In this document: positions 11,673 through 21,702 of the stretch, piece after piece
Numbering within the stretch: position 1 is the first letter of the stretch
Layout: each line of letters starts with the position of its first letter
Notes under the pieces: generated by a model
Seen by the model: the letters and a program-made list of their open reading frames with translations, nothing else
What the model was told of the DNA's origin: nothing
Database searches by the model: none
Assembly: GCF_000264905.1 (NCBI RefSeq)
Contig: NW_006763136.1
Location: 105,934-169,933, forward strand
Reading direction: 5' to 3'
Length of the DNA stretch: 64,000 nt
Origin: Stereum hirsutum FP-91666 SS1
Taxonomy: Eukaryota > Basidiomycota > Agaricomycetes > Russulales > Stereaceae
Program-made: the position numbers and the translations under genes

Positions 11673-13056
11673 TCACTTCGCCTTCTTGCCCTTCTTCTTC
11701 TTACTCTTCTCCTTTGTCCCGCTACCCCCACCCTCCCCGCTCTTTACACTCTTCTCGATCTTCTCTTTCTCTTGGGTGAGCTCGTAGCAAATGGCACTGT
11801 TGAATGCGTGGATCGATAGGTACAGATAGGGAGGATTCGTCCTGCTTTGCTCCGCGCGTTGCTTCAGCTCCCATGCTCCTGCCTGCATCTTGGGTGCATA
11901 GAAAGAAACTGGACGTGCCAGAGGCATAAAAAGCACAGATATACAGAAATCACCGCGAGCGCGACGAGACTACACAGAAGACACGGCACAATCTACATTT
12001 TCAGGCGCCATGGAATCAGTCTGATCCATGATGCTCACCTGCAAATCGACTGGATTCTCGAATGTACTCCTGCCCAACTCCAAGGCCTTACACAGATCTC
12101 CCAGTGGCGCAACGACGACGTCCTCTTTCTTCGTCGACAACTCAATCGGCGGGATCCGCCCAGCCGCGTGCGCGTCCTCCATGCTCTCCCATCCCGTCCT
12201 CCTCGTCTGCTGTACCTTGACCAATACCGCCCGATCCTCCAATGCGGACTTCAGGTCGATGAAGGGATCCTCCCTCAATATATGGCCAAGGTCCCGATAT
12301 CCACCATGGCGCTGTCGTGAACCTGAAGGATATATTTAACAGCGGCTTCGATGGCTGTTGGTGGACCAGTCTTTCGTTTGCGTTTGAGACGGTCGTAACA
12401 AGTCTTCTTGTGCGTATTCCAGTGATAATTCTGGTGTTCGGTCCTAAGCCCCCGAGTCGTTCAATAACATTATGTCGCGAATCTAGACTGATGCAGCGAC
12501 GAACCCGCAGTAGAAAGCTTCTGCACATGGACACATCCTCAGATGCTGTCTGCGCCCGTCCTTCATTATGGATTTCTTCTGACATATCGCGCACGACTGG
12601 AGGTGCATGTGAACCCCTGCGGCGGGCTGGTCGTCTGTCAACCACGACAATATTAGCCGTTCATCAAATTCATATAAACTCCGGAAGGAATACATAAAAC
12701 ATACCACCGGCGCCGTACATGACCAGGTTGGTAAACATCTTGGTGCGCGCGATATAGCCTGAGAACACTTATGTTTAAGAGACAACGAGTATAGCCGGGA
12801 GATGTCTGCAGCTGAAAAGTACTACATACCTTCTCAGCGATAATGGTGACTCTGTACGATGCGGCGGTATTCTTGATGTATTCAGCTCGAGAGCGAACAA
12901 GAGAGGAAGCTATGTAGGGAGTTACCGTGGCGTGGGATAAGATAGGGAAGTCGAGTGTATTACTGACTGGGCGCTGAGACGATCAGCCCAAAACTGGTTG
13001 ACACTATGGGAGAAACCATAGACGGCCTTGTTAGGAAAGCAGTGTCCTATAGCCAT
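11673..13056 (-). CDS. MYND-type zinc-finger protein (multi-exon)
   Basis: Minus-strand pieces in order are MAIGHCFPNKAVYGFSHSVN and QFWADRLSAQ, NTLDFPILSHAT, EYIKNTAASYRVTIIAEK, YIARTKMFTNLVMYGAGG, then the zinc finger SCAICQKKSIMKD ... CPCAEAFYCG. A 61-base intron follows and leads to TEHQNYHWNTHKKTC. The tail is lysine-rich (KEKSKKKKGKKAK) with a stop at 11675-11673. The spacing C-x2-C...C-x-C...YC...HQ...HW..H...C is MYND-like, with His where the seventh Cys normally lies. MYND domains bind proline-rich peptides. The substrate or partner is unknown. The start at 13056 is the first suitable ATG of the exon; an upstream exon cannot be excluded. It lies between the two MFS paralogues. Confidence 0.7.
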
Positions 13057-13403
13057 AACGAGGCATGAGAATGCGCTGAGCCTTGTCAGAAGTACCTGCA
13101 AATAAACTTTACACCGCTCGTGTCATCGAATTGCGGCGTCCGAAGCACCAAGCACTGAGAACCTACAGAGCTCCGACTCATAATTCGAACCAGTTATGAT
13201 GAGAAACCCCCCGTTGGATTGGCGAAGGAGACTGTGGTGCGAATTCAGGTGGGCATGGATACAGACTTGAGGATCAACGAATATCAATAAGAAGAGACAG
13301 ATGTGGTATCTGGTATGGACAGGCGATAGAAGGAGACTCTGCCTTGAAACCTCAAAGTAGACGGTCTTGTTGATTATTAAAAAAAAAGAACACACCGCAA
13401 GTT
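13057..13403. other. Intergenic region, no gene seen
   Basis: 347 bases between the MYND gene 5' end and the nucleotidyltransferase 3' end, both on minus. It contains an A8 run near 13380 and nothing else recognisable. Confidence 0.4.
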
Positions 13404-14141
13404 CTATGGACATGGGAACCCTATGCGGCTCCATGCGCCCCTTGTATCTGGATACTGTACCACGTAAGACTTCACTCTCCGTTCTCCCTGCATCTTGAAA
13501 ATTGCCGACAACCACTTCTCGCTACCGACCCTTACCCCTCTCTTGTTCGCAACGATCAACAACTCCCTTACGTCCTGCGCGTCCACATATTGTTTCAACC
13601 TTTTATCACTATACCGAGAAAGTCTGTGGTCGTCCCAGCATTGAAGCTTCAACAATAGTTGGGGCAGTAACGGCATAAGCGGGAGTAAATTGCGGATGAC
13701 GATGAGATCTGATTCGACGAAAGGAATGGACATGGTCGGAGGGATGAGAACATCGATCTTTATGGCGAGCCCTGGGCGGCCAGGATACCGATACCAAACA
13801 ATTTTGTAGAAATTGCGTGGATTGGTGGAGGAGACCAAGTAGAATGCTGGATCATCACCCGCGATGAAGCGTTTGATGCTTTCTTCGTCGTGGGAGCGAG
13901 TCATAATGACGATGTCAATGTCCTGCAGGATATCTTCCGTCAGTGTAAAGTTGAAAGGAGCCGCTGATTGTGGAGATATATGGACCTTAGGAGTACGGCT
14001 CGCTCCCCAGGCGGAAGAGGCTGTGCTCCCAGTGAGACAACAGGAGAGACCACGGTTTCGGAGGATGGAGACTACACGTTGGGCAGTTTCATGGATCTCC
14101 GGCTTTGTGGGAGTATAGAGGCTCTGTGGTCCAGAGACCAT
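13404..14141 (-). CDS. Nucleotidyltransferase-fold protein of a basidiomycete family
   Basis: The N-terminal part reads VVSILRNRGLSCCLTGSTAS, AWGASRTPK and then DIDIVIM. This is the GS...D-x-D arrangement of the polymerase-beta-like nucleotidyltransferase fold. It is followed by DPAFYLVSSTNPRNFYKIVW, IKIDVLIPPTMSIPF, PLLPQLLLKLQCWDDHR and VDAQDVRELL. I recognise the layout as a small fungal family without assigned function. A 63-base intron (13985-13923 on minus, GTCCAT...CTGAC...CTGCAG) has no stop and keeps frame. It is called as an intron because removing it brings SRTPK and DIDIV together as in relatives. The start used is Met at 14141; Met at 14177 is an alternative. Substrate unknown. 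Confidence 0.7.
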   Translation of the reverse strand: MVSGPQSLYTPTKPEIHETAQRVVSILRNRGLSCCLTGSTASSAWGASRTPKVHISPQSAAPFNFTLTEDILQDIDIVIMTRSHDEESIKRFIAGDDPAFYLVSSTNPRNFYKIVWYRYPGRPGLAIKIDVLIPPTMSIPFVESDLIVIRNLLPLMPLLPQLLLKLQCWDDHRLSRYSDKRLKQYVDAQDVRELLIVANKRGVRVGSEKWLSAIFKMQGERRVKSYVVQYPDTRGAWSRIGFPCP

Positions 14142-15169
14142 GAAGAATGCGTAGCTGGAGAGGCAGAGACCGTACAAGCTGCTGGTGGCGCTGGCCTCAC
14201 GCTATCGAGAACTTCAGCTGCAATGGTATTCCCTTATGTACGGCCGCTGGGATTTGCGTTATACCCTTTACCCGATCGTGAATCCAGAGCGAATGAACAA
14301 GATAGTATGTGAACACTATGGGCTCGTTATAGGACAAGAAGACATGTCCGGTGTCCCGAGGCCTAAGATTGGCAAGATGAACGCCTGTGCCCGTCGCAAG
14401 TCAGTGTCTGGTGAAGACTAGTGGTTCGGTCTTACTTTAACCCTGTCCAGAAAGATCGTCGGTCTGCCATAGGGAGGTAGTGTTCAAGACGAGAATCAGT
14501 GGAAGCTACCGACCCTTCAAACTCAGCAGGATAAGTTTTCGGAATCTACTCAGATTGTAAAACATTCCACTATTAGCGCTGCGACATTTCGGATGTAAGA
14601 GATAATTCGGGGAGGAGTCCATACACATGAGAACACTCAGAGACTTGTGTGTACTTCTTCGCATTACCACTTGCAGATCTGGAATATCCGAGTCCTTTCC
14701 CATGTATGTACGTTGCAACCCATTTTGCCGGATGAAGTTACATAAGATGCAGCGATCACGATATGGCCAACGCAAAACTTTATAGCATGAGCATGAATTT
14801 AGGATACGATGCTAGTCAGGCGAGGGTGTGGTCAGGGTTCAGAGGAAAAGCGAAAGCCCGTGCAAACATGAAAGTGGTTTGAGTTCAAAGCAGGAAACGC
14901 ATCCGTGTGGCGACGAATCAGGTGTTTGTTGGAGGTTATTTGCGCGTACGCCACGCGTTTGCCGCACGCGGCGGCGAGGAACGTTGAAGAGGTTCAGCTT
15001 CAAGCTTCATCGATCATCCCTTCCCCAACTCGCGTTCTCCGACCCGCTTCGTTACTGAGACTTTACACTTACTAAATAATAGCCCGGGGAGCACAAAATT
15101 TGTATATAGCTTAGCCATGGGACGCTCGAAAATCCACCCTTTCACTTCGTCTTTCGAGTACCCTTCGCT
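14142..15169. promoter_or_regulatory. Divergent intergenic region upstream of MFS transporter 2
   Basis: About 1 kb between the nucleotidyltransferase (minus) and MFS 2 (plus). A TATATA at 15103-15108 lies about 65 bases before the MFS 2 start and is a plausible core promoter. An out-of-frame ATG at 15117 precedes the chosen start and could act as an upstream ORF. No gene is otherwise visible; the open frames 14185-14421 and 14828-15058 show no motif. Confidence 0.45.
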
Positions 15170-17566
15170 ATGTCTGAGTTTGTTGAACCCTTTGCTGGAC
15201 CCCCTGGTGAAAGATCTACCACTATCTCGCACTTTGCTTCATCTACTTCATCCACTAGATTCCATGAAACTGGTACAATTACTCCCGTTTTCACGGAGTC
15301 GAGTCATGGGGCCGCACTGGAAACAGCAAGTCAACATCCTGGCCTGCCAGTGTCAGGCGACATCGTTGTTGATATCGAGCATACTGCCGTCGTGGATGAC
15401 CCTCGTGGATGGTCTTCGCAAAGAAAAGTATGGCTCGTATGGCTCGCATAATATCTAAATTTCACGTCGATCTCATACGCCTTCGTCTTAGGCCATTATT
15501 CTCGCCATCATTTCAGGCGCTGCCATGATTGCAAGTCTCGGGACCAACATATATAACCGTACGTTTCGCATCCCGTCATATAATGAGCTCAGAACGGAAT
15601 TGAACTCATAACCTGACGTCTACGCCTTCAGCCGCTCTCTCCGAGATAGAATCGGACCTCCATGCATCGAGCTCGGAACTCAGCCTTAGTCTCGCTTTGT
15701 TTATTCTAATACAAGGGACGTCTCCGATTGCATGGAGTGCATTGAGTGAGATCAAGGGTAGAAAGGTATGGTCTCGGCGCCATCTTCCTCTCACCTTGTG
15801 TTCTGTCACTACGAAGCCGTTCTGACCTAATAGCGCTCGCCTCAACCGTTCAGATTGTATACATAATATCAGTCTCTATTGGCTTCGTCGGCTGCATTGT
15901 GGCAGCAGAAGCTCGGTCGATAGGTGTGCTGATAGGCATGCGATGTGCACAAGCCATTGGGTACGCTCACATACCTTGTCAGATCAAGTCTCGGTCTCTT
16001 ACACGAGGCTGAAGGGGTTCTTCTGTCATGTCTCTCGGAGCAGCCACCCTTGCCGACATCTATGAGCCCTCTGTTCGCGGCACAATGATGGGGGTATACG
16101 TCTCTGCACCTCTCCTAGGCCCAGCACTAGGCCCGATTATCGGCGGACTGCTCACCCAGTACTTCTCGTGGAGAGCCACGTTCTGGTTCTTGACGATATT
16201 TATGGGTGGTTGTCTATTAGTTTTTGTAGGTGCATTCAGAGACACTTTCAGGAAAGAGCGAAGCGTGGCGTATCAAGTGGCATTGGGGAGAGTGATTAGC
16301 GAAATGGAGCGTGAGAGGGAAAGAAACGTCGTCGAGGTGTGCGAGAAGGACGACAAAACCGTAGTTGGTGCCGGCGAGCCGAAAAGCAAGGATCTATCCA
16401 ACATAGGGGCGCTTCCGTCTTTGCCATTGGACGTCCCTTCGACATCGAGTCCTCACCCGGTGCCCTCGCCTGCCTATTCATCTACAGTCACGCTGGATGT
16501 CGGCGAAGTCAAACTCTCGATCCGGGACGTAAACCCAATACCACCTCTACTTTCCGTGCTCTCAAGATGGAATAACCTCATCGTGTTGATTGCTTCTGGT
16601 GCGTGGTACCACGCTTACTTCTTCTTGATCGCAGCCAAAAAAAAACTCATACTCACTGTGTGTATGCATGACCTAGGTCTGGACTATGGCTTTGCGTACT
16701 CTATTTCATATACCTGCGCTCTAACGCTATCAAACGTGTACAAGTACAATGCTCTTCAAACTGGGCTTGTTCTCATTCCGTACGGTGTCGGTAAGCCGAT
16801 TTCGCCTCCTCCCTAAGTCATCAACTGACTTATACTTCTCTCCCCAAGGAAACATACTCGGTAGTGTCCTCGGAGGGCGGTGGTCCGATCATGTTCTCCG
16901 ACAGTGGAAGCCCAGCATCGAGCACGGAGGCCAGGTGCCACCTGAGGTCAGCATTCTAATTCGTCGTCTTGAGCGCCCCGTCATTCAATTTGTAGTTTCC
17001 AGGTCCGCATTCGAAGCACGATACCAGCCATGTTTCTTCTTCCTCCTTGTGTCCTCGCCTATGCTTGGCTCGCTGAGGAGCGTATTCACATAGCCTCTAT
17101 ATGTGTGGCGTTGTTCTTCATCGGTTTCTTCTCAATGTACGTCTACTTTTCCTGTTCCTGACTTTCGTTAAATGTGTTTCTTACGCTGGTTCTGGCATGG
17201 AAAAGATGGATATACATGAGCACCCTTTCCTACATCGTGGACGCCAATGTTGGTCGCTCTGGCTCTGCAGTGGCCACCAACAGCGCTTTTCGTGGGTCGT
17301 GCGCATTCGTGTTTGCAGAGATCGTCGTTCCCATACAGGTGCGTCGTCGTTTCAACGCGGTTCCATTCCCCGTCAGCAATATCTTGTGTTGATTGATATC
17401 CCAAACAACTTTTTTTTCGTAGGATGCGATCGGGGATGGGGGACTGTATACACTTTGGGCCGGCCTCATTGTCGTACTGGAACTCTTACTGCTGGTAGTT
17501 TTGTATAAGGGTGACTCATGGCGGAAGAGGGCGGAGGAACGGGAGGAGAGGAAACGGCAAAAATAG
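15170..17566 (+). CDS. MFS drug:H+ antiporter-like transporter 2 (DHA1 type), paralogue of MFS 1
   Basis: Same exon pattern and order of motifs as the transporter at 9026. The start is MSEFVEPFAGPPGE, then VDIEHTAVVDDPRGWSSQRK, AIILAIISGAAMIASLG, ALSEIKGRK, and SLGAATLADIYEPSVRGTMM running to LLGPALGPIIGGLLTQYFSW. A charged central loop (about 16245-16500) of different sequence follows, then RWNNLIVLIASG, NILGSVLGGRWSDHVL and the C-terminus VLYKGDSWRKRAEEREERKR with a stop at 17564-17566. Membrane segments and splice positions match MFS 1; the central loop and N-terminus have diverged. This points to an old local duplication. It is a plasma-membrane exporter by family; the substrate is unknown. 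It lies tail to tail with the CoA ligase, 204 bases away. Confidence 0.9.
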
Positions 17567-17770
17567 ATCATAGATTCGTAGACACAAGGTGAGACCATAG
17601 ACTAGATTTGTACATATTTTACTCCTAGATCGCTCGAGGGATGCAGTAGAATCATATTTGCATTTTATCTCAGTGTTCGCTCTGCGATCTCTTTCCACTG
17701 AAGAGCTACTACGTCTGCCCACAAGTTAGATTGCCTACTTCTACACGCTCGAGCATCAGTAGGACTGTGT

Positions 17771-20510
17771 CTAAGTCGGGACTTTTTCCGTGGGCCTGTC
17801 GCGCAACACCCGGCGAAGGAGTTTCCCTGAAGACGTCTTCGGTATTTCGTCGCAGAACTCGACGCCTCCAGCGAGATGCTTGTATGCAATCTTGTGGTCC
17901 GCAACGTACTATGAGGGCAAACATTCGAGCTCGAGTTTAGTTAACAAAGTATGTAGTAAGAATGAAAACAAATACGTGCCTGTATCAGTTTATCCTTCAA
18001 CGCGTCCTCAGCGGCCTGCCCATCGTTCGAGCCGGATCGCACCACTCGCAACTTTTCTTTCGCCTCTTCCGTCAATACCACGAACGCCTTCGGGAGCTCG
18101 TAGCTGAATTCGTCGGGGACGGGTACGACACAACAGTCGAGGATATCGGGGTGTTCAAGCAAGTGTCCCTCGATCTCGATGGGATTGACGCGGAAGCCTT
18201 TGACTTTCATAAAGTCCTGTTTTGAATGATATAGCAAAGAGTACTAGTTAGGCCAGGAGAGACGGTCGAAGTGTGAAGAGCGAAGAGCGAAAAAGAGATT
18301 AATGACCTTGAGACGTTGGACGTGGAACATCTCATCATTCTGGTCGAAGAAGACTTCATCGCCTGTGCGAAGCCAACTACAAAAGAGGGTCGACGTAGTC
18401 AGTACACTGATCCAGTCGCTTTGAGTCGAAGGACCTCTCAGGCGTACCCATCCACGAACGTATCTGATGATCTACATTCAACGGCCATAAAATCACGTCA
18501 AACCTGAAATCATATGGATGCAGGTGTACGACTCACGCATCTACGTTGTTCCTATACCCACTTGCCATCGCCGGCGTCCTCACCCAGAGCTCGCCCTTCT
18601 CCCCCCTCCTCGCCAGTGAGCCGTCTATCTTAATCACCTTCCACTCATTTCCAGGAAACATCTTTCCTACGCTTGCGGATCTGATTCCCGACTCTGGAGC
18701 ACTCAGGGCGGGAATTTTAGTGTCTAGAGAGGGACCCGTCATGGCACCTCCTTCGGTCATGCCTATAGATGTGGGATGTTGAGGTAAGAGGTGAAGCCTG
18801 AGAGGTGAAAGAAAAGCTTGGCAGTGGAAAGTAGGATACGCACCGTACATTTGCCCAATGACGGCATTGGGTATCAGAGCAGAAAGACGAGTGACAAGAG
18901 CGTTGTCGAGAGGGGCGCCACCGACGTACGCCACCTTGACAGTCCGAAGTTCTCGGGCGTTCGGGGCAAGGTACTGTAGAAGGAACACAGCTATGTCAGC
19001 ATTCACCTTCGGGTGAGATGTTGTGTTGCTGCTAGCCCACCTTTGTGAAGAGGACGATCATGGGTGGGACAAGTCTATCAACATATGTGAAGCTAAAACA
19101 GCAGAATAAACGGATATGACGAATGAGCTGAACGAACGTTAGGTGGGTGACGGAATACTCCTGAATCGTTCGAAGGAAGTCTTGAGTGTGAAACTTGGGA
19201 ACGACCACAACGGTCATCTGGGATACACATATGGTGAGCAGTTGAATGTTGACGTCAGTCGAAGAGCGACCCACTCCGAAGAATAACTGGTAGTGAAGAT
19301 TGATCAAAAGACCAAGGACATGAAAGAAGGGAAGAGCTTATATGTAAACGTCAGTCGTCTAATCCCGCGTTCTATCAAGGCACAGGACGTACGAGCACAA
19401 GTGACATCTCCAGGGTGATGTCGCCGGCGCTCAAATGGTATAGGATTACTCGCCGATCCAGCATCATGAACCACAGCCTGCAACACATTTGCGATAAAAG
19501 CATAATGCGACAATTGAATCAACTTCGGAATCCCCGTAGTTCCACTTGAAGGGAACAAGAACGCCATCTTTTTGAGTCCCTCCCCTTTACAGAGTTTCCG
19601 TTCCTTAAATTGGTGGCATTTCTCGTGTTTTAGGCCAAACTGGATGAGATCTTCGACCGTCTTCGGGTTCTCTGTACTTCGAGGACAGAAGGCGTTGTTG
19701 GGCGGGTCGAAGAGGATGATAGAATCAAGTGAGAGATCGCATCCGAGGCAGGCTTCACGGACGTTCGAAAGTGATTCCTGGTGCACGAATAGGACGTGAG
19801 GTCTGGCTTCGCGGAGTTGCGGAAGTAATTCTTCGGTCTTGAAAGCTGGATTCGTGACGCTTGTGGACAGTTCAGGAGAGATCGCATGCCGATTGCGGAG
19901 AGATGGAGTACTCACAACACCGATGCGCCAGCTCTGTGAGAGGCCCAGACAATGAGAGGATAATCTGGAATGATAGGTTCGATGAGTATATCGAAATACC
20001 GCACTTACACCGATGGACATACGCACCGACATGGTTTGCACTGATGATTCCGACTGCATATAACACAAGACTCAGAAATAGTACGCGTGAGAACGTATAT
20101 CCGCCAATGTAGTAACAAACCTATAGGGTCAACCACATTGTCTGTACCACATTTGTATCAGGGTTGAGACACTCAATGAAGGCGTCTTGGTCGGGACGTA
20201 CCTAAGTCAAATCGTACGTTTAACGCGTTCACTACAGCCCAAATACGGTCTTGGAGCTATTCGCTGTTTTAGACGGAATCTTTAATCAACAGAAGTAGCA
20301 GCAGCGTCCACTTACCTCTCGTGCCGAGAACATACGACCAGACACAGAATCGATTAGCCATGGATGGTGAGGCGGGTGGTGCAGTTGCGAAGGGTGGTTA
20401 TGATCGAACATGAACTGCGGCAAAGTAATATCCTCAGGTATGTTGAAGTTGCGTTCTCTGCAGTATATGCCGTCTGAGCCATCCTGGGTAGCTGTTTCTG
20501 TCGTGATCAT
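17771..20510 (-). CDS. 4-coumarate-CoA ligase-like acyl-CoA synthetase (multi-exon)
   Basis: An adenylate-forming enzyme that activates a carboxylic acid to its CoA thioester. The N-terminus is MITTETATQDGSDGIYCRER then LPQFMFDHNHPSQ and PWLIDSVSGRMFSARE. The P-loop-like A3 motif is FPSSGTTGIPKLIQLSHYAF. A5-like residues are QMYG...TEGGAMTGPS. A7 is GELWVRTPAMASGYRNN. A8 is MKVKGFRVNPIEIEGHLLEH then PDILDCCVVP. A10 is IPKTSSGKLLRRVLRDR, carrying the catalytic lysine, with a stop at 17773-17771. No peroxisomal tail is present (it ends EKVPT), so a cytosolic location is likely. It is transcribed away from the PKS across a 1.2-kb shared region, which suggests it supplies the PKS starter unit. 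An upstream in-frame Met at 20702 is possible but the family alignment favours 20510. Confidence 0.88.
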
Positions 20511-21702
20511 TGTGATACTCGGGAGAGGGATGCTCGAGAATGAGCTGGAGTCTGAACAGGTGGACCTTGAGATGATTATCTGAGTCAAACACTTAGTTAT
20601 GAGGGCACTGGTGGTGGGCCCAGATGCATTACCGGAAGAAGGTGTATGCTTGGCCTGTACTAGCACTGCAAGGAGAAATGATGCATCATCCAGTAGAAAC
20701 ACCGGGTGGAGATCTTTGACGGCCCCTGCTTATTTCGATCAGGCCGTGATCGCAGAATCGCGAGGATATGATTGTGATGTGGATGGAGAAAGGATAATGG
20801 GTCTTGCTGTGTTTGTTATTTGACATGGTTGCGGGAGGCAGGTTTTGGATCAGAATCAGTTTACTGCGAACTGTCAAGACCATGAAGATGACGGCATTTC
20901 TGGGAGGTCTGAGACTACGATTACTTGCCTTGCTATGCATATTTGATGGTGGTTTGATATTAGCACACAGAGCAAACCTCGTTGACATGAACCTGGTTCG
21001 CAGTGCGGCGAAGGGTGCACGGTGTAGGTGCGCGGAAGGAAGGAAGGTGTTGGTGCGCCGGTAAACTCAGCTCAGGAGAGCTCAAGCCGGCAGCGGTTCG
21101 GAACTTGCCGGCACCATGTCACGTCAAATTCACTGAGCTCAACGCTGTTCATCGTCTTTTGCGCCACAACGCTGTTCCATTCTAAGCTTTGACTACTAGA
21201 GACCCATCAACGCATCAGTGGAATTATCATCGCATCTACGACCAAATCTCATGATCCGTCGGTATCGTCAAAGTTTCGTTCGTCCAGAGCCCTGTTGTGG
21301 GCTGGAAGGCGAGCCCTCGTCGCAACGGGTGATAGGTACTGTCCTATTACTCCGTCGATCGTGTACTTCAAGGTACGTCTTTATGATGGTGATTAACTCG
21401 TATTCTCTTGTCCAATCTGTTTCAGAATTGTTCTCTTCATCCTTGGACGAAAGCGGATCATTCAAGCCGTCTCAAGCCCGAGCGGCGAGCAGAAGGTCTA
21501 CCGCTCATGGCCCATGGCCCACCGAAAACATCAAATAAGACTGCGCATCTCAGCATGGTGAACAGGCCATCCATTGACCGCCATCACAGCAAAGACTGTA
21601 GAACTAAAAACCACGAACAACCACACGACTGACTCGCACCTTTCTACAAAAACGCCTCTAGACGTGTCTTCACCTTCTACTCCGTTCTGTCGTCTTTCTT
21701 CC
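20511..21702. promoter_or_regulatory. Bidirectional promoter region between CoA ligase and PKS
   Basis: 1.19 kb lies between the divergent starts of the ligase and the PKS. No coding gene is seen. There are small palindromes around 21066-21115 (CTCAG/CTGAG-like and GCCGGCAG...CTTGCCGGC), which could be operator-like, but I cannot tie them to a regulator. Co-regulation of both genes from this region is an inference. Confidence 0.45.

Noticed and set aside
15117..15458. 113-codon frame starting just before MFS 2
   Set aside because: It overlaps the MFS 2 start exon in another frame; at most an upstream ORF.
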